Shown: piece by piece, positions 15,726-23,909 of the stretch
How positions within the stretch are numbered: the stretch's first letter is position 1
Layout: each line of letters starts with the position of its first letter
The notes under the pieces: model-generated
The model's database searches: none
Told to the model about the DNA's origin: nothing
Seen by the model: the letters and a program-made list of their open reading frames with translations, nothing else
Assembly (NCBI RefSeq): GCF_052072235.1
Contig: NZ_CM125436.1
Location: 862,001 to 926,000, forward strand
Length of the DNA: 64,000 nt
Reading direction: 5' to 3'
Source: Brevibacillus_D fluminis_A
GTDB lineage: Bacteria; Bacillota; Bacilli; Brevibacillales; Brevibacillaceae
Position numbers and translations under genes: made by a program

Positions 15726-16493
15726 CTATTTCCAAATCAACTCATAAATCATTTTTCCCATCAAAGTAAGCGACACGAGCATGAAAAGCGGACGCACATA
15801 TTTGACCCCGGTCTTTACCGCCATCCGCGTTCCCAGCGTCGCTCCGAGAATCATCGCAACACCCATCGTCAGCCCCGGCAAGATCAATACTTTCCCTTCG
15901 AATAAAAAGAGTAAAAGTGCGGCCAAATTGCTGGCAAAATTGAGAATGCGTCCGTTTCCGGCCCCGATGACGAAATCGTAGCCGAACAAGAGCACCATGA
16001 CGAAAATCAGGAAAGAACCAGTGCCCGGTCCAAAAAAGCCGTCATAAAAGCCGATGATGAACGCGAACGGAATCCCGAGCCCCAGCGTGAAGCGGGTATA
16101 CCCTTTAAATTGCGTCTCTTTACCGAATTTTTTGTTGATGAGCGTATAAACAAAAATCGCGGCGAGCATCACGATGATCAGCGTGCGCAAGACGGAGTCG
16201 GGAATAAACAGCACCGCTTTTGCCCCGATGAGCGAGCCGATGAAAGAAACTGGAAAAAGCATCAGCATTAATTTTTTGTCATACTTGCCCATACTAATAA
16301 ATGTGGCCGAACTGGTAAAGGATGAAAAGGTACTGGCAAGCTTATTCGTGCCGAGGGCCAAATGCATCGGTATGCCCAAACCGACCAAGGCTGGCAGCGA
16401 AATCAGTCCGCCTCCGCCAACGCAGCTGTCGATAAACGCTGCGACAAAGCCGAACAATGCCAATAGAAGCACTGTTGTCAAATCTAAATCCAT
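15726..16493 (-). CDS. TauE/SafE-family sulfite exporter-like permease
   Basis: A 255-residue polytopic protein with about eight hydrophobic segments and the internal duplication typical of TauE/SafE (DUF81): GGGGLISLPAL and GTNKLAS in the first half, GFYDGFFGPGTGSFL and NGRILNFASNLAAL in the second. The family moves sulfite, sulfonates or other small organosulfur anions across the membrane. ATG at 16493 gives a first helix starting at residue 5; the open frame extends ten codons further to a TTG with no better site. It is monocistronic and divergent from sodA. Substrate unknown. Confidence 0.88.
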   Translation of the reverse strand: MDLDLTTVLLLALFGFVAAFIDSCVGGGGLISLPALVGLGIPMHLALGTNKLASTFSSFTSSATFISMGKYDKKLMLMLFPVSFIGSLIGAKAVLFIPDSVLRTLIIVMLAAIFVYTLINKKFGKETQFKGYTRFTLGLGIPFAFIIGFYDGFFGPGTGSFLIFVMVLLFGYDFVIGAGNGRILNFASNLAALLLFLFEGKVLILPGLTMGVAMILGATLGTRMAVKTGVKYVRPLFMLVSLTLMGKMIYELIWK

Positions 16494-16624
16494 TTCGTAC
16501 ACCCACGTTTCCGTAAAAGTCAAACAATCTCCAGTTTAGCACTTCACCGTTTCATTGCAAGACTTATGCTTGCAGGTTAATGTTGGTTGGCATGGCTTGT
16601 TAATATACTTTACCGACTGATTTG

Positions 16625-16653
16625 TTGCATTAGTAAGGGGTATGGTTTATAAT
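16625..16653 (+). promoter_or_regulatory. SigA-type promoter of sodA
   Basis: TTGCAT and TATAAT are separated by exactly 17 bases, 44 bases upstream of the sodA start codon. Confidence 0.8.
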
Positions 16654-16696
16654 TGAGATGAAATTGAGGTACATACAAAAAGGAGGAGATTGTACT

Positions 16697-17305
16697 ATGG
16701 CACATCAACTGCCTGCATTGCCTTACGCATTTAACGCTTTGGAGCCGCATTTTGACGCGCTGACCATGGAAATCCACCATGACCGTCATCACGCTACTTA
16801 TGTAAATAACCTGAACGCAGCTTTGGAAGGTCACGCTGACCTGCAAGCGAAAAGCATTGAAGAGCTGATCGGGAACCTGGATGCAGTTCCTGAAGCAATC
16901 CGCACCGCAGTCCGCAACAACGGTGGTGGACATGCTAACCACACGCTCTTCTGGGAAATCCTGAGTCCAAACGGCGGCGGCGCTCCAAGCGGAGAATTGG
17001 CTGACGCGATCAACACCAAATTCGGCAGCTTTGACAACTTCAAAGCTGAATTCGCAAAAGCGGCAACCACTCGTTTCGGTTCCGGCTGGGCTTGGCTGAT
17101 CGTCGATGGCGGCGAATTGGCTATCACGTCCACTCCTAACCAAGACAGCCCGCTGTTCGAAGGCAAAACGCCGATCCTCGGTCTGGACGTTTGGGAGCAC
17201 GCGTACTACCTGAAATTCCAAAACAAACGCCCTGACTACATCGGCGCGTTCTGGAACGTTGTAAACTGGGATGAAGTAAGCAAGCGCTACAGCGCAGCGA
17301 AGTAA
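16697..17305 (+). CDS. sodA: Superoxide dismutase, Mn/Fe family
   Basis: A 202-residue cytoplasmic superoxide dismutase. Metal ligands are His27 in EIHHDRHH, a histidine in GHANHTLFW (about 82), and Asp and His in LDVWEHAYY (about 163-167). The length and the AHQLPALPYAFNALEP start are typical of SodA. ATG at 16697 is set by GGAGGAG 8 bases upstream; the open frame begins 13 codons earlier without a site. It has its own promoter and terminator. It converts superoxide to peroxide and oxygen; the manganese form is usual in Bacillales, but metal use cannot be proved here. Confidence 0.96.
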   Translation: MAHQLPALPYAFNALEPHFDALTMEIHHDRHHATYVNNLNAALEGHADLQAKSIEELIGNLDAVPEAIRTAVRNNGGGHANHTLFWEILSPNGGGAPSGELADAINTKFGSFDNFKAEFAKAATTRFGSGWAWLIVDGGELAITSTPNQDSPLFEGKTPILGLDVWEHAYYLKFQNKRPDYIGAFWNVVNWDEVSKRYSAAK

Positions 17306-17335
17306 TCCTGCACACCTGAGCAAGTCTCAATAAGG

Positions 17336-17377
17336 CGATCGCCCGGCCTATCTTTCGGCCGGGCAATCGTTTTTTTA
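17336..17377 (+). terminator. Terminator of sodA
   Basis: A GC-rich stem, CGAT-GCCCGGCC against GGCCGGGC-ATCG, ends in a T-run. The ABC-transporter remnant begins at the last bases of this T-run. Confidence 0.9.
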
Positions 17378-17571
17378 TCCAGCAATCGCTGGCAGAATTG
17401 TCGCAAGGGCGGACGACGCTCGTCATTGCGCACCGTTTGGCTACGATCAAAAACGCAGACCGGATCATTGTCGTCAATGAAAACGGCATCGTCAAGCAGG
17501 GCAGGCACCAGGAGCTGGTCGCCTCGGGAGGCATTTACAGCCGGCTGCATCAGGCCCAGTTCAACCGGTAA
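17377..17571 (+). pseudogene. C-terminal remnant of an ABC exporter ATPase domain
   Basis: Sixty-five codons in one frame encode the very end of an ABC exporter: the segment after Walker B (IQQSLAELSQGRTTLVIAHR), with the H-loop histidine in VIAHRLATI, then ADRIIVV, a GRHQEL motif and the usual GGIYSRLHQAQF tail before TAA. There is no start codon, Walker A, signature or membrane domain. The homology begins abruptly at the T-run of the sodA terminator, so a deletion appears to have joined the sodA region to the tail of a former transporter gene, whose own terminator survives downstream. Confidence 0.9.
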
Positions 17572-17597
17572 CCCATCGCATTTACTATACAGCGGTT

Positions 17598-17637
17598 CCC
17601 CCAGCCCGTTTGCCCAATCGGGATTGGGGGTTTTTTC
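17598..17637 (+). terminator. Surviving terminator of the lost ABC exporter gene
   Basis: CCCCCA-CCCG pairs with CGGG-TTGGGGG and is followed by six T residues, 27 bases after the remnant's stop codon. Confidence 0.85.
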
Positions 17638-17783
17638 GTTCGTCCAACTTTATTGCCCCCTGGCCTCTTTTGTTCGGTTTCACAAAAACGTTTCTCTGGA
17701 CTAAAAAGGGGTTCATTTCTTACCATAAGACATGAAGAAAGAGACGCGCGCATGGTCTCGTGGGAAGGGCAGGAACAAAAGAA

Positions 17784-18680
17784 ATGCGAAACAAGCAGGA
17801 GTTGGACCGTCACCAGCAAGGGACGAGAGGTGTCTATATCAGCATTTTCACCTATATCATCATGGCAGCGGGAAAAATCGGGTTCGGCCTTGCTACCAGC
17901 TCTCAAGGGCTGGTGGCCGACGGCTGGAACAACGCTTCCGATGTGATTTCCTCGCTGGCGATCCTGTTTGGCATGATTATCGCGAGAAAACCGGCAGACC
18001 ACGATCACAAATACGGCCATTTCCGCGCCGAAACGGCGGCAGCGCTGGTGGCGGGAATCATCATGGCGGTCGTAGGGATTGATGTGCTGAAAAATACAGG
18101 AACAAAGCTGTTTCAAGGGGAAGCGGCGACCGTGCCGACGGCCGAATCGATGTATGTCGCGATCGTGGGCGCTGTCATCATGTATATCGTCTATTTGATC
18201 AACAAGCGGATCGCCAACAAAACGAACAACCTGGCCGTCATGGCGATGGCGTATGACAACCGGTCCGATGCGCTGGTCAGCGTGAGCGCGCTGGTCGGGA
18301 TCGCGGTCACGCGAATCGGCCTGGGCTGGGCCGATGCGATTGTCGCAGGCATTGTCGGAATTATTATTTTGTATACGGCTTGGCAAGTGGTGTCCCAGGC
18401 CATCCATGCGCTGATGGATGGATTCGAGGAAGAGAAGCTGAAGGAGATCGAGCAGCGAATCAGGCAGGTGGAAGGGATTCGGGAGATCATCGATCTGCGT
18501 GCGCGCTATCAGGGAAGCGCCGTGCTGGTCGACGTGACGATTGGCGTCGATCATCATCTCAACGTCGTGGAAAGTCACGGGCTGACAGAGACCGTAGAAG
18601 GAAAATTGATCGGGTTCGCTGAAATTAAACGGGTATATGTCCATGTGGAACCATTCATGGCAAAAGGCAAAACATGCTGA
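17784..18680 (+). CDS. Cation diffusion facilitator (CDF) metal exporter
   Basis: A 298-residue CDF transporter with six transmembrane helices and a C-terminal cytoplasmic ferredoxin-like domain (IRQVEGIREIIDLRARYQGS region) that senses metal. The metal sites in helices 2 and 5 read DGWNNASD (near residues 49-56) and DNRSDA (near 162-167). Asn in place of the histidines of zinc-type sites suggests Mn, Fe or Co rather than Zn; this is an inference from family patterns. ATG at 17784 is preferred because AGGAAC sits about 9 bases upstream. It runs 16 bp ahead of the beta-lactamase-family gene, so the two may be co-transcribed. Confidence 0.88.
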   Translation: MRNKQELDRHQQGTRGVYISIFTYIIMAAGKIGFGLATSSQGLVADGWNNASDVISSLAILFGMIIARKPADHDHKYGHFRAETAAALVAGIIMAVVGIDVLKNTGTKLFQGEAATVPTAESMYVAIVGAVIMYIVYLINKRIANKTNNLAVMAMAYDNRSDALVSVSALVGIAVTRIGLGWADAIVAGIVGIIILYTAWQVVSQAIHALMDGFEEEKLKEIEQRIRQVEGIREIIDLRARYQGSAVLVDVTIGVDHHLNVVESHGLTETVEGKLIGFAEIKRVYVHVEPFMAKGKTC

Positions 18681-18696
18681 AAGGGAGTTTTTCAAG

Positions 18697-19899
18697 ATGA
18701 GTCTTTGGAAGCAGCCGCCCGCAAAGGCGCCCACCACGCAAATCGATGAAAAAATGGCCGCACTCATGGAAACGTTTTCAATTGTCGGAGTATCGGCAGC
18801 CGTCGTCAAGGATAAACAGGTCATCTGGTCCGACGCATACGGTTGGGCCGATCTGGATCGGGAGCTACCGGTAACGGAAGAGACCGTCTTTCGCATCGCC
18901 TCCATCTCCAAGCTGTTCGTCGCGACATCGTTGATGCAGCAGTATGAGCAAGGCAAATTTCAGCTTGATGACGACATCAGCGACACCCTCGGCTTCACCT
19001 TCCGCAATCCGCACCATCCGGACGTTCCGGTCACATTCCGCCATTTGCTGACGCATACATCCAGCCTGAATGAGGATGAACGAGGCGGGGAGCTGTACGT
19101 CGTCTTCTCGCAAGCGTCACGCAATCCAAACCCGCCGACGCTCGAAGATTTGCTCGTCCCTGGCGGCAGGCTTTACGTAGACAGCCTGTGGAGCAGCTAC
19201 AAGCCGGGCGATGCCCGCTGTTTTGCCTACTGCAATCTCGCCTCCATGATCGTCGCAGCGCTGGTGGAGCGCCTGTCAGGCAAGCATTTTGATCAATACT
19301 GCCGCGAGCACATTCTCCGTCCTTTGGGGATGACGAACTCTGATTTCAATATTCAGGCGATGGGTGACATCAACAAGCTGGGCGTCATCTACGGCTGGGA
19401 AGACGGCCGCTTTGAGTCAGGTGTCGACGATCTGAAAGGCGTCAAGCCGGAACCGATCGACTGGTCCGGATATGTTCCCGGCACCAACGGCTCGCTGTAT
19501 GGCCCGCAGGGCGGCTTGCGTACCAATGCCCGCGAGCTGAGCAAATTCATGCTCGCTTTCATGCAAGGGGGCGAAAACAATGGAGCCCGCATCCTGCAGC
19601 CGGAAACCGTCGAATTGATGCTCTCCACCCAATGGCAGTACGAAGGTGTAGACCCCGCCTTCTCGGAGATCGGCCTGCAATTCCACATCACCGACCAGTT
19701 CATCCCGAACAAACGCATGCACGGCCACGGAGGCAACGCATACGGCTTGTACTCCGGCATGTATTTCAGCAAGGAAGAAAATTTCGGCATCATCTTCATC
19801 ACCAACGGCTCCAACGCTGCCGAAGGCACGAGAGGCGGCTTCAACAACGTAGAAGAAGCCATCAGCGATATGCTGTACCAGCATTTTTTTCAATCATAA
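18697..19899 (+). CDS. Serine beta-lactamase/PBP4*-family hydrolase
   Basis: A 400-residue class C beta-lactamase-like protein (COG1680). The SxxK nucleophile motif is SISK at residues 69-72, the YxN-type motif is in CFAYCN near 179, and HGHGG near 348 stands in for KTG. There is no signal peptide or anchor, so a cytoplasmic esterase or peptidase is likelier than resistance. AGGGAG is 9 bases before ATG; an upstream in-frame ATG within the CDF gene has no comparable site. It ends in a terminator shared with the convergent MocR gene. Confidence 0.85.
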   Translation: MSLWKQPPAKAPTTQIDEKMAALMETFSIVGVSAAVVKDKQVIWSDAYGWADLDRELPVTEETVFRIASISKLFVATSLMQQYEQGKFQLDDDISDTLGFTFRNPHHPDVPVTFRHLLTHTSSLNEDERGGELYVVFSQASRNPNPPTLEDLLVPGGRLYVDSLWSSYKPGDARCFAYCNLASMIVAALVERLSGKHFDQYCREHILRPLGMTNSDFNIQAMGDINKLGVIYGWEDGRFESGVDDLKGVKPEPIDWSGYVPGTNGSLYGPQGGLRTNARELSKFMLAFMQGGENNGARILQPETVELMLSTQWQYEGVDPAFSEIGLQFHITDQFIPNKRMHGHGGNAYGLYSGMYFSKEENFGIIFITNGSNAAEGTRGGFNNVEEAISDMLYQHFFQS

Positions 19900-19912
19900 T
19901 GAATGAAAAGGA

Positions 19913-19943
19913 CCCCTTAGCGAGCCGTGCTAAGGGGTTTTTT
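19913..19943 (+). terminator. Bidirectional terminator between beta-lactamase-family and MocR genes
   Basis: CCCCTTAGC pairs with GCTAAGGGG and is followed by six T residues. The stem overlaps the last codons of the convergent MocR-type gene. Confidence 0.88.
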
Positions 19944-21336
19944 CGTAAACATATTCTTGCATCCATGCCTTTTTTAAGAGCCCGACACCCAGCTCAATTT
20001 CATCACAGGACAGATGACTAAATCCAAGTTTAATGATTGGGTAATCGGTGTTATTTTTCATATAGTAGAGTGAGGTGGGACACACTTTTACACCATAAGA
20101 AGAAGCGCGTTGGATGAGCCATTCTTCTGAGCGATTCAGGTGCACCTTGATTAGTACGTACAAACCGGACTGCTCGCCGATGATCGAAAGCGTTTTGCCA
20201 AATTGCTTTTTTAATTCAGAAACTAGGTGCAGCATTTTTCGCTTATAAACAAGGCGCATTCGTTTCACATGGCGGCTCCACTCTCCCAATTCCATAAATT
20301 TTGCCATTGTAAGCTGGCTGAAGAGCGAAGCAGGGGTCTCAAAATAAGAAAAATGCTGTTGATAACGAGTCAACACTGATTCCGGCAACACCATATACGT
20401 TAACCGGATTCCCGGGAGAAATGATTTTGAGAAATTGCCCAAATAAATGACTCTGGCTGCATCAATGGAGGCAAGAGCCGGAAAAGGTTTTTGGGTATAG
20501 CGAAATTCACTGTCATAATCGTCTTCGATAACATATCCTTGCATCTTGTTAACCCAATGAATCAGCATTTGCCGCTGTTGAATCGACATGCTTACTCCCA
20601 GCGGGCTTTGATGGGAAGGGGTTACATAGATTAACCGCGATTTCATTTGTTCCAATTGGGCAAGATCAGCACCTGTTTCATAGACAGGCAGCGTTTCAAA
20701 CTGAAAACGATGGAATTGAAAAGCTTCCCTGGCACCGTCGTACCCGGGGTCTTCAACGATAACGCTCTGGAACTCATCTTTTAGTACATGCCCGAGATAG
20801 ACAAGCATTTGCTGGGTACTGCTCCCGATAATAATCGCATCCGCAGTTGTTTTCACGCCGCGCGATTGAAACAAATAGGTAGCGATCTGTTCGCGCAGGC
20901 ATGCTTCCCCAAATGGTTCCCCATATCGAAAGCTATCCTGCAAGGTTAGCACCTGATTCGCAATTCTCCGCCAAATTTTCAGAGGGAAATGCGCTTGATC
21001 AACGGCATCCGCCCTGAACGTAACAACCGGTGGTTTCGTCGACTCTGTTTGCTTTTGATGAGGAGGGAGCAATGCACCCTGAGATAGCAAAGGCTCTACC
21101 TCATTTACAACGTAACCTTTTCGCCCCTCGCCACGAATATACCCTTCCGCAACAAGCAGTTCGTATGCCATTAATGTTGTATTGCGGCTTACATGCAAGG
21201 AATCTGCAAGTTGACGAATGGAGGGCAATCGCTCATTCGCCAAAATGTCGCCTTGCTCAATAAATGATTTGAATTTCTCGTAGATTTGTTTGTATTTGGG
21301 AGCGTGATCTTCAAAGGTAAAAATGGTATTCTTCAT
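19930..21336 (-). CDS. MocR/PdxR-type transcriptional regulator (GntR HTH + aminotransferase)
   Basis: A 468-residue fusion of an N-terminal GntR winged helix (LPSIRQLADSLHVSRNTTLMAYELL near residues 37-61) and a class I aminotransferase-like domain. The PLP lysine lies in YLGNFSKSFLPGIRL near 317, and the NPxG-like and DDYDSEFRY motifs are present. Such proteins sense PLP, an amino acid or a related ligand and control a neighbouring gene. The start at 21336 follows AAGGA by 6 bases; ATG at 21354 is an alternative. It is divergent from a LysE-type exporter 108 bp away, the probable target. Confidence 0.9.
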   Translation of the reverse strand: MKNTIFTFEDHAPKYKQIYEKFKSFIEQGDILANERLPSIRQLADSLHVSRNTTLMAYELLVAEGYIRGEGRKGYVVNEVEPLLSQGALLPPHQKQTESTKPPVVTFRADAVDQAHFPLKIWRRIANQVLTLQDSFRYGEPFGEACLREQIATYLFQSRGVKTTADAIIIGSSTQQMLVYLGHVLKDEFQSVIVEDPGYDGAREAFQFHRFQFETLPVYETGADLAQLEQMKSRLIYVTPSHQSPLGVSMSIQQRQMLIHWVNKMQGYVIEDDYDSEFRYTQKPFPALASIDAARVIYLGNFSKSFLPGIRLTYMVLPESVLTRYQQHFSYFETPASLFSQLTMAKFMELGEWSRHVKRMRLVYKRKMLHLVSELKKQFGKTLSIIGEQSGLYVLIKVHLNRSEEWLIQRASSYGVKVCPTSLYYMKNNTDYPIIKLGFSHLSCDEIELGVGLLKKAWMQEYVYEKTP

Positions 21337-21444
21337 TTTCATTCCTTCTGACATGTGTGTTTTCTCGTTATTGTACCTTTTAATATGTCAGTTTGTATAA
21401 TAGTATTTTTTACAGGATAAACGTACAACAAGGAGCTGCATATT

Positions 21445-22074
21445 ATGGATTTTTCAATGATTTGGCTATTTATCATTACGGCAGTTACATTGTTAATCAT
21501 ACCTGGGCCAGCTGTGCTCTACATTATGGCAAGAAGCATGGATCAAGGGAAGAAAGCGGGCCTGGTATCCGTTCTCGGTGTAGCTCTTGGCGGTTCTGTT
21601 CACGTTTTCGCCGGCGCCATTGGAGTTTCTGCGATCCTGATGACATCAGAAATTGCTTTTTCGATCGTGAAATACTTGGGTGTTGCTTATTTGATCTATC
21701 TGGGGTGCAAAACGTTGTTTTCTCCAGCGAAAAGTACGACTTCAGAAATTCCCCAAGCTCCTCGCAAAAAGGTAGGAACGATTTTTTACGAATCAGCGCT
21801 CGTGGAGGTCATGAATCCGAAGACAGCACTCTTTTTCTTAGCCTTCTTTCCGCAATTCATATCGCCTTCTGCTGGATCAGTCTCCGGACAGTTTTTGCTG
21901 TTAGGAGCGATATTTATTGCCCTGGCTCTTGTTAGCGATGGCCTGTATGCCGTTCTTGCCGCAAGTATTCGAAAGCGGATGAAAGTGAATGCTACCGTAC
22001 AGAATCGGATAACCGGTTATTTATATATCGCGCTGGCGGTTTTCTCCGCCTTTGCGAGTCAATCCAAAATATAA
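21445..22074 (+). CDS. LysE/RhtB-family amino-acid exporter
   Basis: A 209-residue exporter with about six hydrophobic segments and the family signature IPGPAVLYIMARSMDQGKKAG near residues 19-39 (the GPA-x-L motif). The second half carries NPKTALFFLAFFPQF, typical of RhtB. LysE-type proteins export amino acids or homoserine lactones. AAGGAG is 9 bases before ATG, and a TATAAT box at 21396-21401 lies in the divergent promoter region. The divergent MocR regulator suggests induction by an amino acid. Substrate unknown. Confidence 0.9.
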   Translation: MDFSMIWLFIITAVTLLIIPGPAVLYIMARSMDQGKKAGLVSVLGVALGGSVHVFAGAIGVSAILMTSEIAFSIVKYLGVAYLIYLGCKTLFSPAKSTTSEIPQAPRKKVGTIFYESALVEVMNPKTALFFLAFFPQFISPSAGSVSGQFLLLGAIFIALALVSDGLYAVLAASIRKRMKVNATVQNRITGYLYIALAVFSAFASQSKI

Positions 22075-22083
22075 CGCGACGTG

Positions 22084-22107
22084 ACCCTCGCTGCGGCGGG
22101 GGTTTTT
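22084..22107 (+). terminator. Terminator of the LysE-type gene
   Basis: CCCTCGC pairs with GCGGGGG (one wobble) over a 4-base loop, followed by five T residues. Confidence 0.75.
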
Positions 22108-22269
22108 ACTATTTGTTTAGCAAAAGTTAAAATCATTGCAGCTTCTATGCACAAAAATTGCATAACCAATGCACTTCTGCATAATCAAGTGCAGGAAAAT
22201 GTCGAATATTGCTGCATCACGGTTCTCGAACGGGTTGGAATAAAATCTGCTTTGTACAACCAAACGAAT

Positions 22270-22425
22270 GGTAATTAGGTGAGTGAATTACCAGACGAGT
22301 GAGTTGCATCGGGGGGATTCAATGTCAACGAAGCTGTTTCTGATTGCCGTACTCTTGTCCATGGAATTACCTGACGCAGCCGATCGCAGGATGTAAGCTA
22401 CTCTGCGATCGCTGCGGATAATTCC
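22270..22425 (+). promoter_or_regulatory. Putative RNA leader with alternative hairpins
   Basis: GGTAATT (22270-22276) can pair with AATTACC at 22286-22292 or with an identical AATTACC at 22365-22371. The second AATTACC is itself the start of a long stem, GGAATTA...CGCAGC...GATCGCAG (22363 onward) against CTGCGATCG...GCTGCG...TAATTCC (to 22425). The pairings are mutually exclusive, as in attenuators. The leader is about 110 bases upstream of the permease start. No known riboswitch core or T-box motif was seen. Confidence 0.45.
22322..22396 (+). CDS. Candidate leader peptide (24 residues)
   Basis: ATG follows GGGGGG by 5 bases and opens a 24-codon frame ending in TAA, with a hydrophobic core (LFLIAVLLSM) and a charged end (PDAADRRM). 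Its second half and stop codon lie inside the 5' arm and loop of the long hairpin at 22363-22425, so its translation would melt that stem. It is in the 457-bp gap before the permease gene, which otherwise holds only the terminator and leader described. I cannot assign a function; a leader-peptide role is inference. Confidence 0.4.
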   Translation: MSTKLFLIAVLLSMELPDAADRRM

Positions 22426-22531
22426 ATTTTCTATAGGAGCGGTTTTTCCTCGCATCATCCCACACGGTCTTATCCGCATGATCGATCAGCTTTACACACC
22501 ATCATGTAATGTATCGGAGGAGATCACATAT

Positions 22532-23869
22532 ATGGAAAACCACCCTCAATTAAACCGATCGCTACGCTTGTGGCACATCGTTCTGATCGGTTTGGGCTAT
22601 ATGGCCCCGATGGCTGTATTTGATACGTTTGGCATTGTGGCAGAGGTGACGGATGGGCATGTTCCTGCCGCGTATGTTTTGACGTTGGTCGCCATTTTGT
22701 TCACCGCTTCAAGCTACGGCAAGATGGTGCAAGTGTATCCGACCGCAGGCTCCGCCTATACGTATACAAGCCGCACGATCAACCCGCACGTCGGGTTTTT
22801 GGTTGGCTGGTCTGCCCTGCTCGATTACTTGTTTTTGCCGATGATCAATGCGCTTTTGACCAAAATCTATCTGTCCGCCGCTTTTCCGGATGTTCCAGGC
22901 TGGATCTGGATTGTCGGATTCGTCCTGTTCATTACGGTCGTAAACATTTGGAACATCAAGATCGGCGCCTCCATTAACGGCCTGCTCGTCTTGTTCCAAT
23001 TCGCCACCGTCGTCATTTTTGTCATTCTTGCGGTGAAAGGGCTGCATCAAGGGGACGGCACGGGCAAATTGCTGTCGCTTCAACCGTTTTTTTCGGAGAC
23101 GATGGATGTTTCTACCTTGCTGACCGGCGCATCCATTCTTTGCTTTTCGTTCTTGGGCTTTGATGCGGTGACCACGCTTACAGAGGAAACGATCAACCCG
23201 AAGCGCAACATTCCGCGCGGTATCTTTTTGGTCGCCTTGATTGGAGGAGCGCTCTTTATCGTGGCATCGTACTTCACTCAATCGCTGTTTCCGGATGTAT
23301 CCAAGCTGCAAAACCCTGAGGGGGCATCGCCTGAAATCGCGCTGTATATCGGCGGTTTGTTGTTTCAGTCGGTATTTTTGGCAGCCGCGCTCACGTCAAC
23401 GATCGCATCGGGGATCGTTTCGCATGTCAGTGCCTCCCGGCTGCTGTATGCGATGGGACGCGACAATGTACTGCCTGCCCGTTTTTTTGCCTATGTGCAC
23501 CCAAAATTCCAGACACCGCTTTGCAACGTCTTTCTGATCGGCCTGCTGTCGCTAACCGCCTTGTGGCTCGATTTGTTAACGGCAACATCGTTTATTAATT
23601 TCGGCGCATTGGTAGCGTTTACATTCGTGCATCTGTCTGTCATCGCCCATTATGTTGTCAAGCAGAAGGAACGCTCATTAAAGGCGGTGTTCCAGTATAT
23701 AGTCTCCCCATTGATCGGAATGAGCTTCATTCTGTTCCTGTGGTACAATCTGGAGCCGACCTCGCTTTACCTCGGATTTGCCTGGAGCTTGATCGGATTG
23801 ATTTACTTGCTGGTTTTGACCCGTTGTTTTACGCGCAAGCCGCCACAGATGGATATGAACGTCGAATAA
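22532..23869 (+). CDS. APC-family amino-acid/polyamine permease
   Basis: A 445-residue transporter with about twelve hydrophobic segments. The N-terminal cytoplasmic stretch leads into GLGYMAPMAVFDTFG (helix 1 unwound region), TAGSAYTYTSRTINP follows helix 2-3, and FLGFDAVTTLTEETINPKRNIPRG marks helix 6 and loop, all typical of the APC superfamily and close to putrescine/amino-acid importers of the PuuP type. CGGAGGAG stands 10 bases before ATG at 22532; the open frame begins 18 codons upstream without a site. The leader carries possible attenuator structures. Substrate not determined. Confidence 0.88.
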   Translation: MENHPQLNRSLRLWHIVLIGLGYMAPMAVFDTFGIVAEVTDGHVPAAYVLTLVAILFTASSYGKMVQVYPTAGSAYTYTSRTINPHVGFLVGWSALLDYLFLPMINALLTKIYLSAAFPDVPGWIWIVGFVLFITVVNIWNIKIGASINGLLVLFQFATVVIFVILAVKGLHQGDGTGKLLSLQPFFSETMDVSTLLTGASILCFSFLGFDAVTTLTEETINPKRNIPRGIFLVALIGGALFIVASYFTQSLFPDVSKLQNPEGASPEIALYIGGLLFQSVFLAAALTSTIASGIVSHVSASRLLYAMGRDNVLPARFFAYVHPKFQTPLCNVFLIGLLSLTALWLDLLTATSFINFGALVAFTFVHLSVIAHYVVKQKERSLKAVFQYIVSPLIGMSFILFLWYNLEPTSLYLGFAWSLIGLIYLLVLTRCFTRKPPQMDMNVE

Positions 23870-23874
23870 ATAAC

Positions 23875-23909
23875 AAAGCACAGCTCGCGCAATGCGGCTG
23901 TGCTTTTTC
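23875..23909 (+). terminator. Bidirectional terminator between permease and yfhP
   Basis: AAAGCACAGC pairs with GCTGTGCTTT with T-runs on both sides, between two convergent genes. Confidence 0.88.

Noticed and set aside
17550..18956. A 468-codon minus-strand frame covering the CDF exporter
   Set aside because: The plus strand encodes a clear CDF protein with a start signal; the minus frame has no recognisable family.
22075..22531. T-box or known amino-acid riboswitch upstream of the permease
   Set aside because: No AGGGTGGNACCGCG T-box core and no lysine or glycine riboswitch motifs are present; only the unclassified hairpins were reported.
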